A stretch of DNA of 64,000 bases, taken from contig CAVVZI010000006.1 of NCBI GenBank assembly GCA_963752815.1, forward strand, positions 1 to 64,000, read 5' to 3'. Below the pieces are notes generated by a model. It had not been told where the DNA came from. It worked only from the letters and a program-made list of their open reading frames with translations, and searched no databases. Origin of the DNA: Sva-07 sp963752815. Lineage in GTDB: Bacteria > Actinomycetota > Acidimicrobiia > Acidimicrobiales > Ilumatobacteraceae. This document shows, piece after piece, positions 26,879 to 36,853 of this stretch. Made by a program: the position numbers and the translations under genes. The stretch's first letter is position 1; each line of letters opens with the position of its first letter.

Positions 26879-27391
26879 GTGCGCACGTTCAGTGATCTCT
26901 TCCGCAACGTGATGCAGCTCGCCTACGTCACCGACGACCTCGACGTCGCGTGCGACTACTTCGAGCAGACGCTGGGCACGGTCGACTGTCTCAAGACGTA
27001 CAAGTCGTCGTTGAACGGGATCGCCGTCGTCGACGGCCAGACCGCCGAGGAGTGGATCATCGACGTCGCGCTCGTGAACGCCGGCGCGACGAACTTCGAG
27101 CTGATCAAGCCCATCAGCGGATCGGTCGATCTCTACCGGTCGGCGATCCGGCCCGGCGCGCCGGCCACGTTCCATCACGTCGGGTACCGCATCCCCGACT
27201 TCGACGAAGCGACCGAGATCCTCGCGGCGAACGGCAAGACGTGGGCGCAGTACGGCCACATGAAGGGCGGACTCCGTTTCGGGTACGTCGACATGACCGC
27301 CGAACTCGGCCACTTCATCGAGTTCATGGACCTCGAACGCGGCGGCGAGATGCATTTCGCGGCGCTCGAGGCGAAGTCGAACGAGCGCTGA
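26879..27391 (+). CDS. VOC-family protein
   Basis: Start GTG 26879, seven bases after TAGGGT, which looks like a leaderless -10 element; GTG 26861 in the same frame is an alternative. About 170 residues of the glyoxalase/VOC fold: Q-L-A-Y-V-T-D-D-L-D-V-A, F-H-H-V-G-Y-R-I-P-D-F-D and E-L-G-H-F-I-E-F, carrying the His/Glu metal ligand pattern. Similar proteins near steroid genes act as isomerases or lyases. Substrate unknown. It is divergent from the SnoaL-like gene. Confidence 0.75.
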   Translation: MRTFSDLFRNVMQLAYVTDDLDVACDYFEQTLGTVDCLKTYKSSLNGIAVVDGQTAEEWIIDVALVNAGATNFELIKPISGSVDLYRSAIRPGAPATFHHVGYRIPDFDEATEILAANGKTWAQYGHMKGGLRFGYVDMTAELGHFIEFMDLERGGEMHFAALEAKSNER

Positions 27392-27406
27392 CCGGCCGCT
27401 GACCCG

Positions 27407-28816
27407 TCAATCGCGCGGCAGGCGCCGGGACAGCACCGCCCCGGCAGCAGCGACCGCCGCCGGGAGCACCAACGCGACGGCCACGGCGTTCCCGGTCGGC
27501 CAGTCGAGACCCACGCCGAACGCCACCATCGCCCCGGCCGCGCCCGTGCCGAGCGCGACACCGAGGTTGTCGGTGAGCTGCAGCGACGACGTCGTCGAGC
27601 CCACCGCCGACTCGGGCACGCTGCGCAGTGCCAACTGGGCGTGCGCGGAATAGGCACAGCCCATCCCGAAACCGCCCAGCGCCGCGCCGACATGGACGAA
27701 CCAGAACGGCAGGAGGTCGGGGATCGATGCCACCGCCACGGTCGCGATGCCCGGGACGAGCAGCAGGAACCCGGCCCGCACGAACCATGCCTCGCCCAAC
27801 CGTCCGATCCAGCGTTGCTGCACCCAGGCTGCTGATGTCCACGCCACGGTCGCGACCGTGACCGCCACACTGCCGGCCAGGCTCGACGTGCCCCGGCCAT
27901 GGGTCAGCGCGAACGGCACGAACGCGTCGACGGCGAAGAAGGCGAACGTCAGCACGCCGCGTGAGGCGATCACCGCGGGCAGTCCGGCCGCTCCGCGCAA
28001 GGTGCCGGGTGGCGTGAGTCGCCGCAGCGGCGCGATCCCGACCAGTCCGCCGGCGATGCAGCCGGGCACGAACCACCACCACGCGCCGGCCGTCGAGCCG
28101 GCCACGACGAGCGCCGCGCCGGCGGCGACGCGGGTCGCTTCGACGAGGCGGCGGCGGAGGAACGGCACCCGCTCGTCCACGATGGTCGCCACCGGCCCGA
28201 GGCGGAACACGGCGGGCAGCACCAGGACGCCGGCGCACGCCACGAGCGGCACGAGGCCGAGAAACACCCAGCGCCAGCCGACGGCTTCGGCGACGCGCTC
28301 CGACAGCACCGGTCCGACGAGCCCGGGCACGACCCACGCGGTCGACAGGATGGCGAACATGCGCGGTCGCTCGTCGACGGCGAACGCCCGCCCGATCGCG
28401 ACGTAGCCGATCGCCGGCACGACGCCGGCTCCGAAGCCCTGCACGAATCGACCCGCGACCAGCATCGGCATCCCGGGGGCGAACCCGCACACCAGCAGGC
28501 CGATGGCGAACAGGATCAGCCCCAGCAGGTAGGGCGGTCCGGCGCCGACCCGATCGGCCCGGTCGCCGGCGTAGACGATCCCGATCATCGTGCCGAGGAA
28601 GAACGCCGCGGTGACCCATCCGTACCAGCTGAGCCCGCCGAGGTCGTTCTCGATCTGGGGCAGGATCGTGGTCACCGCGAGTGACTCGAACGCCACGAGC
28701 GTCACGACGGCGACCAGCCCGATCTTCAGCGTCCGCCGACCCGCGTCGACTGGCACGCCGTCGCGTTGGTCCTGTCCCTCGCCCTGTTCCCCGGTCGTCA
28801 CCAACACGGCGAGCAC
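27407..28816 (-). CDS. MFS transporter
   Basis: 469 residues with about 12-14 membrane helices. The early motif G-D-R-A-D-R-V-G-A-G fits the MFS loop 2-3 signature, and the first helix has T-T-I-L-P-Q-I as in drug:proton antiporters. GTG 28816 is taken as start; nearby in-frame GTG codons are also possible. It is divergent from an IclR regulator with a shared palindrome between them, so it is probably a transporter for the aromatic or ring substrate or an intermediate. Substrate and direction are inferred. Confidence 0.82.
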   Translation of the reverse strand: MLAVLVTTGEQGEGQDQRDGVPVDAGRRTLKIGLVAVVTLVAFESLAVTTILPQIENDLGGLSWYGWVTAAFFLGTMIGIVYAGDRADRVGAGPPYLLGLILFAIGLLVCGFAPGMPMLVAGRFVQGFGAGVVPAIGYVAIGRAFAVDERPRMFAILSTAWVVPGLVGPVLSERVAEAVGWRWVFLGLVPLVACAGVLVLPAVFRLGPVATIVDERVPFLRRRLVEATRVAAGAALVVAGSTAGAWWWFVPGCIAGGLVGIAPLRRLTPPGTLRGAAGLPAVIASRGVLTFAFFAVDAFVPFALTHGRGTSSLAGSVAVTVATVAWTSAAWVQQRWIGRLGEAWFVRAGFLLLVPGIATVAVASIPDLLPFWFVHVGAALGGFGMGCAYSAHAQLALRSVPESAVGSTTSSLQLTDNLGVALGTGAAGAMVAFGVGLDWPTGNAVAVALVLPAAVAAAGAVLSRRLPRD

Positions 28817-28866
28817 GGTACGGCTTCAACCGCAGTTGAAGTCAACCCGCGAATGGATGTCGCACG

Positions 28867-28890
28867 AAATTGTTCCAACTGGTACAATTT
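28867..28890. promoter_or_regulatory. 24-bp palindrome, putative IclR operator
   Basis: AAATTGTTCCA, two bases, TGGTACAATTT: an 11-bp inverted repeat with one mismatch. It ends five bases before the IclR GTG start and lies in the divergent region with the MFS gene. Confidence 0.65.
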
Positions 28891-28895
28891 TTGGC

Positions 28896-29687
28896 GTGCA
28901 GGACGAGGGGTCAGGCTGCGAGGACGCGAGCGACGCTGGGCGAACCGTGCTCGGCCGCATCGCCACGATCCTCGACGCGTTCGACATGGGCGATCAGGTG
29001 CTGAGCCTGCCCGACCTGAGCCAGCGGGCCAACCTGCCGAAATCGACCGTGCACCGCCTGGCCGAACAGCTCCGGGCCATCGGCTGGTTGGAACGCGACC
29101 ACAGCAACGGCTACCGGGTCGGCATGCGCCTCTTCGAACTCGGCGCGCTGGCCCCGCAACGGAACCAGCTGCGTGACACGGCGTTCCCCTACCTCCACGG
29201 CCTGGCGACGAAGACGGGTCTCGCCGTCCAACTCGGCGTGCTCGATCGCGGGGAGGTCGTCTACCTCGAACGGATCGTCGTCGGCGAGTTCTCCCTCCCC
29301 ACGCGGCTCGGCGGGCGGATGCCGGCGTACTGCACCGGACTCGGCAAGGCGATGCTCGCGTACGACGATGCGGCCGCCGATCAGGTGATGAGCGCGACGC
29401 TGCCGCGGCGCACGGCCTTCACGATCACCGAGGCGTCGGCATTGCGGGCCGACCTCGAGCAGGTCCGCTCGCTCGGGGTGGCGCGCGACGTGAACGAGGC
29501 GTACGACGGCCTGGTGTGCGTCGCGGCGCCGATCCGCAACGCCGGCCGCGCCATCGCCGCGGTGTCGGTGACCGGCCCGGCCCGGAGTATGGACTGGGAG
29601 GCCACGGCCGATGCGGTGAAGTGCACCGCCGCCAGCATCTGGAACGCGCGGTTCGGCACATCCAGCTCCGGGCGGCGCAACGTCTGA
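28896..29687 (+). CDS. IclR-family transcriptional regulator
   Basis: 263 residues from GTG 28896, chosen because it directly follows the operator. The N-terminal winged helix includes L-S-Q-R-A-N-L-P-K-S-T-V-H-R-L. The C-terminal effector domain has Y-C-T-G-L-G-K-A-M-L-A and C-V-A-A-P-I-R-N. IclR proteins commonly control aromatic catabolism. It is followed 139 bases later by the lower meta-cleavage operon, its likely target along with the divergent MFS gene. Confidence 0.88.
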   Translation: MQDEGSGCEDASDAGRTVLGRIATILDAFDMGDQVLSLPDLSQRANLPKSTVHRLAEQLRAIGWLERDHSNGYRVGMRLFELGALAPQRNQLRDTAFPYLHGLATKTGLAVQLGVLDRGEVVYLERIVVGEFSLPTRLGGRMPAYCTGLGKAMLAYDDAAADQVMSATLPRRTAFTITEASALRADLEQVRSLGVARDVNEAYDGLVCVAAPIRNAGRAIAAVSVTGPARSMDWEATADAVKCTAASIWNARFGTSSSGRRNV

Positions 29688-29709
29688 CGCGAGGTGATCG
29701 GTCGTCCTT

Positions 29710-29752
29710 GCGGTGAGCGAGCGGCCCAGCCCCCGGTCGGTTGGCTCATCGC
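29710..29752. repeat. Hairpin repeat, copy 1
   Basis: Arms GCGGTGAGC and GGCTCATCGC enclose GCGGCCCAG. A related hairpin lies at 62580-62618. It lies between the IclR gene and the meta-cleavage operon and may act as a terminator. Confidence 0.5.
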
Positions 29753-29826
29753 GAGTGCGCGCGGACCATCTCGACAGGCGGGACACGGCACTCGCCCCGG
29801 TGCCCCGTGTCAGGCATGCTGGAGTC

Positions 29827-30768
29827 GTGGAATCGACGAAACGCGCGACGGCGGCGATCATCGGGTCGGGCAACATCGGCACCGACCTGATGTTCAAACT
29901 CCTCCGGTCCGAGGTGATCGAGCCGCGCTGGGTCGTCGGGATCGACGCCGCGAGCGAGGGCCTCGCGCTCGCCCGGAAGAACGGGGTCGAGGCCGTCCAC
30001 GAGGGCGTCGACTGGCTGCTCGCGCAGGACGAACTGCCCGACATCGTCTTCGACGCGACGTCGGCCTACGCCCACGTCCGCAACGCCCCGCGCTTCCGTG
30101 AGGCGGGCATCCGGGCGATCGACCTGACGCCGGCGGCTCGCGGACCGTACGTCATCCCGGTCGTCAACCTGACCGAGCACATCGACGAGATGAACGTCAA
30201 CATGGTGACCTGCGGCGGCCAGGCCACCATCCCGATGGTCTACGCCGTCTCGCGCACGGTCGACGTGCCGTACGCCGAGATCGTCGCCACCGTCGCCTCA
30301 CGTTCGGCCGGCCCGGGAACACGCGCCAACATCGACGAGTTCACCCGCACGACCGCGTCCGCCGTCGAGGTGCTCGGAGGCGCTGAGCGCGGCAAGGCGA
30401 TCATCATCCTCAACCCGGCCGAGCCGCCGTTGATCATGCGCGACACGATCTTCTGCCAGATTCCCGACGACGCCGATCACGACGCGATCGAGGCGTCGGT
30501 CGACGATGTCGTGTCGCAGGTCCAGCAGTACGTGCCGGGCTACCGCCTGCGTCAACGTCCGCAGTTCGATCCGGCCACCGACCGTGGTCCGGCCCGCGTC
30601 GCGATCTTCATCGAGGTCGAGGGCGCCGGCGACTACCTGCCGCCGTACTCCGGCAACCTCGACATCATGACGGCGGCCGCGACGAAGGTCGGCGAAGAGA
30701 TGGCCCGTCGCATCCTGTCGCAGTCCCCGACCGCCACATCCACCAGCCCGATCGGAGCGAACGTCTGA
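29827..30768 (+). CDS. mhpF: Acetaldehyde dehydrogenase (acylating)
   Basis: 313 residues from GTG 29827. Motifs fit the MhpF/BphJ/HsaG family: N-terminal G-S-G-N-I-G-T-D-L-M, A-T-S-A-Y-A-H, the catalytic Cys in M-V-T-C-G-G-Q-A-T-I-P, and N-P-A-E-P-P-L-I-M-R. It oxidises an aldehyde (acetaldehyde or propanal) to its acyl-CoA in complex with the aldolase encoded next, with which it overlaps as TGATG at 30766-30770. This pairing is the normal channelling complex of meta-cleavage pathways. Confidence 0.92.
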   Translation: MESTKRATAAIIGSGNIGTDLMFKLLRSEVIEPRWVVGIDAASEGLALARKNGVEAVHEGVDWLLAQDELPDIVFDATSAYAHVRNAPRFREAGIRAIDLTPAARGPYVIPVVNLTEHIDEMNVNMVTCGGQATIPMVYAVSRTVDVPYAEIVATVASRSAGPGTRANIDEFTRTTASAVEVLGGAERGKAIIILNPAEPPLIMRDTIFCQIPDDADHDAIEASVDDVVSQVQQYVPGYRLRQRPQFDPATDRGPARVAIFIEVEGAGDYLPPYSGNLDIMTAAATKVGEEMARRILSQSPTATSTSPIGANV

Positions 30769-31794
30769 TGCCGTACTCTCAGGAACTCGACATCCGCATG
30801 ACCGACTCGTCGCTGCGCGACGGTTCGCACGCCAAGGGCCATCAGTTCACCGAGGACATGGTCCGCAGCGTCGTCGCCGGCCTCGACAGCGCCGGCATGC
30901 CGGTGATCGAGGTCACCCACGGCGACGGCCTCGGCGGGTCGTCGTTCAACTACGGGTTCTCCCGCGCGGACGAACGGATCCTGATCGCCGCCGCGGTCGA
31001 GGAGGCCAAGCAGGCGAAGATCGCCGCGCTGATGCTGCCCGGCCTCGGCACGAAGGACGACATCAAGGCGTCGGCCGACCTCGGCGTGTCGGTCATCCGC
31101 ATCGCCACCCACTGCACCGAGGCCGACATCTCGATCCAGCACTTCGGTCTGGCCCGCGAGATCGGCCTCGAGACCGTCGGGTTCCTGATGATGGCCCATT
31201 CCCAGCCGCCCGAGGTGCTCGCCGCGCAGGCGCGGATCATGGCCGACGCGGGGTGTCAGTGCGTGTACGTCGTCGACTCGGCCGGGGCGATGATCCTCGA
31301 AGACGTCGGGACGCGGGTCGAGGCGGTCGTGGCCGAACTCGGCAGCGACGCCCAGGTCGGCTTCCACGGCCACGAGAACCTGGCGCTCGGCATCGCCAAC
31401 TCGATCTACGCCATCCGCGCCGGCGCGACCCAGATCGACGGCTCGACCCGCCGGTTCGGCGCCGGCGCCGGCAACACGCCGTGCGAGGCGCTCGCCGCGG
31501 TGTGCGACAAGCTCGGGATCACGCACCGGCATCGACGTGCTGCGCCTGATCGACGTCGCCGAGGAGATCGTGCGTCCGGTGATGGACGGCGAGTGCGCCC
31601 TCGACCGGCTGGCGCTGATCATGGGGTACGCCGGCGTGTACTCGTCGTTCCTCCGGCACGCCTATCGTGCGGCCGAGCGGTACGGCGTGTCGGGTGCCGA
31701 CATCCTCCTCGAGTGCGGCGAGCGGCGTCTCGTCGGTGGTCAGGAAGATGAGATCATCGACATCGCCGTCGGCCTCGCCAACGCCGCGCACTGA
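30768..31794 (+). CDS. mhpE: 4-hydroxy-2-oxovalerate aldolase, frameshifted near 31521
   Basis: M-P-Y-S-Q-E-L-D-I-R-M-T-D-S-S-L-R-D-G-S-H opens an HMGL-like DmpG/MhpE/HsaF aldolase, with D-G in L-R-D-G-S-H for metal binding and G-F-H-G-H-E-N-L-A-L-G-I-A for the His pair. One extra C near 31521 breaks the frame after D-K-L-G-I-T; the next frame continues I-D-V-L-R-L-I-D-V-A-E-E. Corrected length 341. It cleaves 4-hydroxy-2-oxoacids to pyruvate and an aldehyde passed to the partner dehydrogenase. Confidence 0.9.
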
Positions 31795-31809
31795 AAGACA
31801 GGAGATCGC

Positions 31810-32677
31810 ATGGGAGTCCGCTCGCTCGGATATCTGAGGCTGGAGTCGACCGACCTCGAGGCGTGGAAGGTGTTCGGTGGTGACTTCCTCGGGATGATGC
31901 CCGTGGAGGGCGCCTGATCCCGACTCGCTGTCCTTCCGGATCGATCACTATCCGGCGCGCCTCGTCGTGGCGCCCGGCGCCGAGAACCGGATGACGGCGA
32001 TGGGCTTCGAGGTGCTCGACAAGCGCGAACTCGCCCAGCTCGTCACCGCCGTCGAAGGCGCCGGGATCAAGGTCAGTGTGGGTGAACCCGATGCCTGCGC
32101 CGCCCGCCGGGTCACCGGCTTCGTCTCGTTCGACGATCCGGGCGGGAACCCCGTCGAGCTCTTCTACGGCCCGATCCTCGACCACGTCAAGGTGCAGACG
32201 CCGCTCGTCAGCGAATTCGTCACCGGCGACATGGGCCTCGGCCACGTGATCGTGTCGGCGGAGGATGCCGAGGCGACGCTCGACTTCTACATCGACGTGC
32301 TCGGCTTCGTCGAGCGCAACACCATGGGGCGCACGTGGTTCCTCGGGTGCAACCCGCGCCACCACACGTTCGGGATCGCCCGCCGTCGCGGCCCGGGCGC
32401 ACTGTTGCACCTCATGGTCGAAGCGGCCACGCTCGACGACGTCGGGCTGGCCATCGACCGTGCCGCCGCGCTCGGCATCCCGATGATGAACACCCTCGGC
32501 AAGCACACGAACGACCAGATGGTGTCGTTCTACGTCTATTCGCCGGAGAACTACGCGATCGAGTTCGGTTGGAACGGGCTGCGCGTCACCGAGGAGCACC
32601 CGACCTACGAGATCACCCAGGGTGCGTTCTGGGGGCACAAGTTCACCCCGCCGCCGAGCGCCCCGAGCGTCGAATGA
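31810..32677 (+). CDS. Extradiol ring-cleavage dioxygenase (HsaC/BphC-like), frameshifted near 31914
   Basis: ATG 31810 after AGGAG. The first 35 residues (M-G-V-R-S-L-G-Y-L-R-L-E-S) end at a TGA created by one extra T near 31914; the next frame, P-D-S-L-S-F-R-I-D, carries the rest. Corrected length 288, normal for two-domain type I extradiol enzymes. Iron ligands are visible: His in G-L-G-H-V-I-V, His in L-L-H-L-M-V-E, Glu in A-I-E-F-G-W. C-N-P-R-H-H-T-F-G and T-L-G-K-H-T-N-D are signature runs of the HsaC/BphC group. It opens a catecholic ring; the product would feed the hydrolase at 25414. Confidence 0.88.
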
Positions 32678-32779
32678 TGCTGCCCCACCGAGCGGTCCCG
32701 TTGACGATCTCGGTCGGATCCGGGCCGGAAACCGATCCCGATCCGACCGAGATCGACCGATCTGGCCAGAGTGGCACCG

Positions 32780-33563
32780 ATGCATGACGCGATCGAGCGA
32801 TCGGCGCAGCGACTGATCGACGCGGCGACGAGTGGCGTTCCGTGCGACCCCATCGTCGACCTGTTGCCGGACGGCACGGTCGACGACGCGTACGCCGTTC
32901 AGCAACGCGTGATCGAGCTCACTCGAGTTGGCGCTCGACGGGTCGGTCGCAAGATCGGGTTGACCTCACCGGTCGTGCAGCAGATGTTCGGCGTGGATCG
33001 ACCGGACTTCGGTGTGTTGTTCGCCGACATGGCGATCGGCGACGGCGAGCCGGTGCCGCGAACCCGACTGATGCAGCCGCGTGTCGAGGCCGAGGTGGCA
33101 TTCGTGCTGAAGAGCGATCTGCCCGACCGGCCGGTGATCGCGAGCGACGTCATGCGGGCCACCGACTTCGTCGTCGCGGCGATCGAGATCGTCGACAGCC
33201 GGATCACGGACTGGAACATCTCGATCGTCGACACCGTCGCCGACAACGCATCGTCCGGGCATGTTCGTGCTCGGCGGCGCGCCGAAGCGGCTGCGCGACG
33301 TCGACGTACGGGCGTGTGAGATGGCGATGACGGTCGACGGCGGCGATGTCGTGAGTTCGGGGGTCGGCGCAGCGTGCCTGGGCTCGCCGATCAACGCGGT
33401 GGTGTGGCTCGCCAACGCCGTCGCCGAACGCGGCGCGCCCCTGCAGGCGGGCGAGGTGATCCTGTCGGGGTCGCTCGGCCCCCTCGTCACGGTCGAGCGC
33501 GGCAGCACCTACGAAGCCACCATCTCCGGTCTCGGCTCCGTCCGCGCCACCTTCGCCCCATAG
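32780..33563 (+). CDS. mhpD: 2-oxo-4-pentenoate hydratase (MhpD/HsaE-like), frameshifted near 33261
   Basis: ATG 32780 is preferred over GTG 32771. Hallmarks: V-G-R-K-I-G-L-T-S, F-G-V-L-F-A-D-M, P-R-V-E-A-E-V-A-F-V-L and I-E-I-V-D-S-R-I, as in the fumarylacetoacetate hydrolase-like hydratases. One extra G in S-S-G-M-F-V-L-G (GGG instead of GG) near 33261 breaks the frame; corrected length 260. It adds water to a 2-hydroxy-dienoate to give the substrate of the aldolase, completing the lower pathway with its operon partners. Confidence 0.9.
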
Positions 33564-33567
33564 CTCA

Positions 33568-33655
33568 ACCTGTCGCGTCGGGGTCAGGCACAACGCAACA
33601 GGTTCGCGTGGCGATGGTCAACCTGTCGCGAAGTGCCTGACCCGACGCGACAGGT
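33568..33655. terminator. Long inverted repeat between convergent genes
   Basis: A 24-base left arm (33568-33591, ACCTGTCGCG start) pairs with 33633-33655 with one bulged G; the 41-base loop contains a further CAACCTGTCGCG copy. It sits between the convergent hydratase and Rieske genes and can stop transcription from both sides. Confidence 0.6.
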
Positions 33656-35176
33656 CAGTCGGTCCAGAGGTAGTGGTCGGCGGCGCGGTGGTGGTTGTAG
33701 ATGGTCATCTCCTGCTTCGTGCTCAGCCGGTGGCCGTCGAAGCTGGGGGAGTGCATCCCGATGGTCACGTTCTCGGAGTTGTCGAGGTCCTGGGTGAGCA
33801 CCTCGCCGAGTTCGGCGTCGCGGTAGTCGTCGAAGTGCTGAGGGAGGAAGTCGGTCTTCTTGTCGTAGTCGGCGACCGGGATCTGCTCGAGGGAGAACAT
33901 CTCGAACAGGCAGCTGTCGGGATCCTTGCCGTTCGGTCGGGCGCGGTAGCCGATGATGCAGCCCTGGTTCGGCAGCAGGATCGTGTTCGGGAACACGTGC
34001 CACGCCGTGCCGGCCGCGGCCCACGCCTGCGGCGGGATCACCGGCCAGTCGAGCCCGTCGGCCGTCGCCGCGTCGCGGAGCATCTCCAGGTAGTACTGCC
34101 CGGCGGACATCCCGTCGGGGACGTCGGCCGTGCGGAGCTGTTCGGCGACGCGGATGCTGCGTTCGGTCTCGAGGGCCTGCATGTCGTTGGCGATGTACTG
34201 CACGGCGTCGGCGATCGAGCGGCGCTCGTCCTTGGCTCCCTCGATGTGCTTGTTCGACGGGTCCTTGCCGAGCTCCTCGAGATCGGCATCGGTGATCGGA
34301 CCCTTGGCCGATTCGAGGGCCGACTCGCCGCTCTTCTTCGGGCCGAGGCTGGCGTAGCGGGCGAACTTGCCGAACGTGGCCGTGGGCGACCAGGCCCGCC
34401 GGTCGAGTTCCTTCAGCGTGGCGATGTTGTGGTTGCGCTTGTCCCAGCGGGTGAGCTGCGGGTGCGTGCCCGGCACGTGGTACGCCTCGAGGAACCCGTC
34501 GAGCACGGTCTTCCAGTTGCACGGCGCGATGACGCTCTTCATCCACCGGTAGCGCATGTTCTCGACGTGGAACGGCTCGAACACTTCCGGCAATCGGGTC
34601 GAGGTAGTCGAGCAGCGGCTCGGCCTCGAGGTCCATGTTGATGAACACGAAGCCGGCCCACGTGTCGACCTGGACCGGCTGCAGGCCGAGGTCGTCGTCG
34701 GACCGGGGCGCGAACTCCTCGGGATCGAGCACGAGGCGGATCGACCCGTCGAGGTTCCAGCGCCAGCCGTGGAACGGGCAGATCAGCGCGCCGACGCGGC
34801 CGCGGCCGGTGGCGAGGCGCGTGCCGCGGTGGCGGCAGGCGTTGAAGTAGCCGCGGATGGTGTCGGTCGACTCGCGGACCACGAGGATCGAGTGGCCGCC
34901 GATCAGGTACTCGTAGTAGCTGCCGACGCCGGGGATGTCCTCGAGGCGACACGCCATCAGCCACGTCTTGGTGAACAACCGGTCGACCTCGATCTGCTGG
35001 AACTCGGCGTCGAGGTAGCGGCCCTTCGGCACGAACGACTCACCGAGGCGGTAACGCTCGGGGACGAGGTCGGCGGGGACGTCGTCGTCGGACCAGATCG
35101 GCCGGGGCGCCCGCGATCGGACGGTGACCGGTTGGGTGCCGGAACCGAGTGTTTCGGAGTCGAGTGTGGATGTCAT
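33655..35176 (-). CDS. Rieske non-heme iron oxygenase, alpha subunit, frameshifted near 34592
   Basis: ATG 35176. The Rieske cluster ligands are C-R-H at 114-116 and C-P-F-H at 133-136. The catalytic iron region is E-A-Y-H-V-P-G-T-H. One extra G near 34592 (between ATT and CCGG) breaks the frame; the second frame begins P-E-V-F-E-P-F-H-V-E-N-M-R. Corrected length is 506, longer than KshA-type enzymes (about 380) because of a charged insert after the catalytic His pair. It should hydroxylate a ring with electrons from a separate reductase, not encoded nearby. Third gene of the cupin-flavoprotein-Rieske operon. Confidence 0.87.
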
Positions 35177-35237
35177 CGTGATCTCCAGGACTTGTCGCCA
35201 ACTCGTCGCGGGCAGGAAAAAGTGTACGGATGCATGG

Positions 35238-36831
35238 CTACGAGCGCTCCGCCTTGTCGTCGGCGGCCATGTCGAGGGCGGCGAGGTAGGAGAACACCAT
35301 CGCCGAACCGATGGGCCCACCGGCGCCGGGATAGATGCGGCCGAGCGCCGGTGCCATGGTGTTGCCCGACGCATACAGGCCCTCGATGACCGAGCCGTCG
35401 GGGCGCAGCACCCGGGCGTCGGCGTCGGTGACGAGCCCGCCCTTCGTGCCGAGGTCGGTGACGACGACCCGGACCGCGTAGTACGGCCCCTGGTCGATCA
35501 CGCCGAGGCAACGGTTCGGCCCGTCCTCGTGGGCTCCGAAGAGCAGCGCCGTGACACGGTCCCACGGCGTCTCGCCGCGGTGGAACTGCTCGTCGACGCC
35601 CGACACGGCGAACTCGTTGAACTGCTCGACCGACTTCGACAGGGCGCCGGCCGGGACACCGATCTGCTCGGCGAGTTCCTCGAGCGTGTCGGCGCGAACG
35701 AGCGCTCCTGCCTCGATCCAAGGCTCGACGTCGAACCAGCCGGGCACCGGCGGATCGACCGGCAGCATGTCGAACGCGTTCCGGTCGACCTGCCGCTGGT
35801 CGAACACCCAGTACGTGGGCAGGGTCGACACGCCGGTCTCGGCCTGGACCCGCAGGATCTCGTGGCCGGCCCGGTCGTAGGGGAGGCGCTCGTTCATGAA
35901 GCGCTCGCCGGCCGCGTTCACCCAGATGCCGCTCCACACCATCGTGTAGAACACGGCCCGACCGTCGGGCGCCATCACGCCCGGGGCGAACCATGCCTCG
36001 TCGAGCAGCGCGGTGTCGGCACCGAGGTCGATCCCGGCGAGCAGCGCATCGCCCGTGTTGCTGGCGACGCCCATCGTCCACTCGTCCGTCATCGGCGGCT
36101 GGTACTGCTCGCGCAGCTCGCGATTGCTCTCGAACCCGCCGGCGGCGAGCAGCACGCCGCGCTCGGCGAACAGCCGCACGGGTTCACCGTCGCTCACGGC
36201 CTCGACGCCGACGACCCGGCCGTCCTCGACGATCAGCCGCTCGAGTGCGGTGTTCGTGCGGATCTCGCCGTTGCCGGTGTTCGTGAACGCCAGCAGGGCA
36301 CGCCCGATCAGGGCCTGCCCGCCGACCATCGTCTCGGGTGCCTCGACACCCCACCGTTCGGTCCACAGCGGGCGCCGCACGAGCGGTTCGAGATCGCCGA
36401 GTTCGGAGCGGTCGATGTTCGCCGGGAAGATCGTGCGGCCCTTGCGCAGCGCGCCGGGCGCGTCGGCGAAGTAGTCGGGAACGCCGCGCCACTCGAACTC
36501 GCCGATCGCCGGATCGGCCTCCAGCTCCTCGATCATCCGCGGGCCGGCTTCGAGATAGGCCTCCCGCAGCGCGACCGGGGCGTCGTCGCCGATGATGGCG
36601 TCGAGATACGGGCGGGCGGCAGCGGAGCCGCCTTCGAGCCCGGCCCGCACTTCGGCCGGGTTGCCGGGGAGCCAGATGCCGGCGCCGGACCACGCGGTCG
36701 TGCCGCCGACGAAGTCCGACTTCTCGATCACCAGCGTCCGCAGACCGCGCGCCGGCCGCCGCATAGGCGCCGAACAGCCCGCCGCCGGAGCCCACGACGA
36801 TCACGTCGTACCGGTCACGTTCCTCGCTCAT
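35238..36831 (-). CDS. KstD-like FAD-dependent dehydrogenase, frameshifted near 36762
   Basis: M-S-E-E-R-D-R-Y-D-V-I-V-V-G-S-G-G-G-L-F opens a flavoprotein; an extra C near 36762 shifts the frame and the rest continues R-G-L-R-T-L-V-I-E-K-S and G-G-T-T-A-W-S-G-A-G-I-W. The end A-S-G-N-T-M-A-P-A-L-G-R-I-Y-P-G-A-G-G is the FAD-binding close of 3-ketosteroid delta-1-dehydrogenases. Corrected length 530, as in KstD. It would dehydrogenate a cyclic ketone; substrate may or may not be a steroid. It lies between a cupin gene and a Rieske oxygenase gene on the same strand. Confidence 0.85.
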
Positions 36832-36853
36832 GCATCCCTCTGCGATCCACTAC

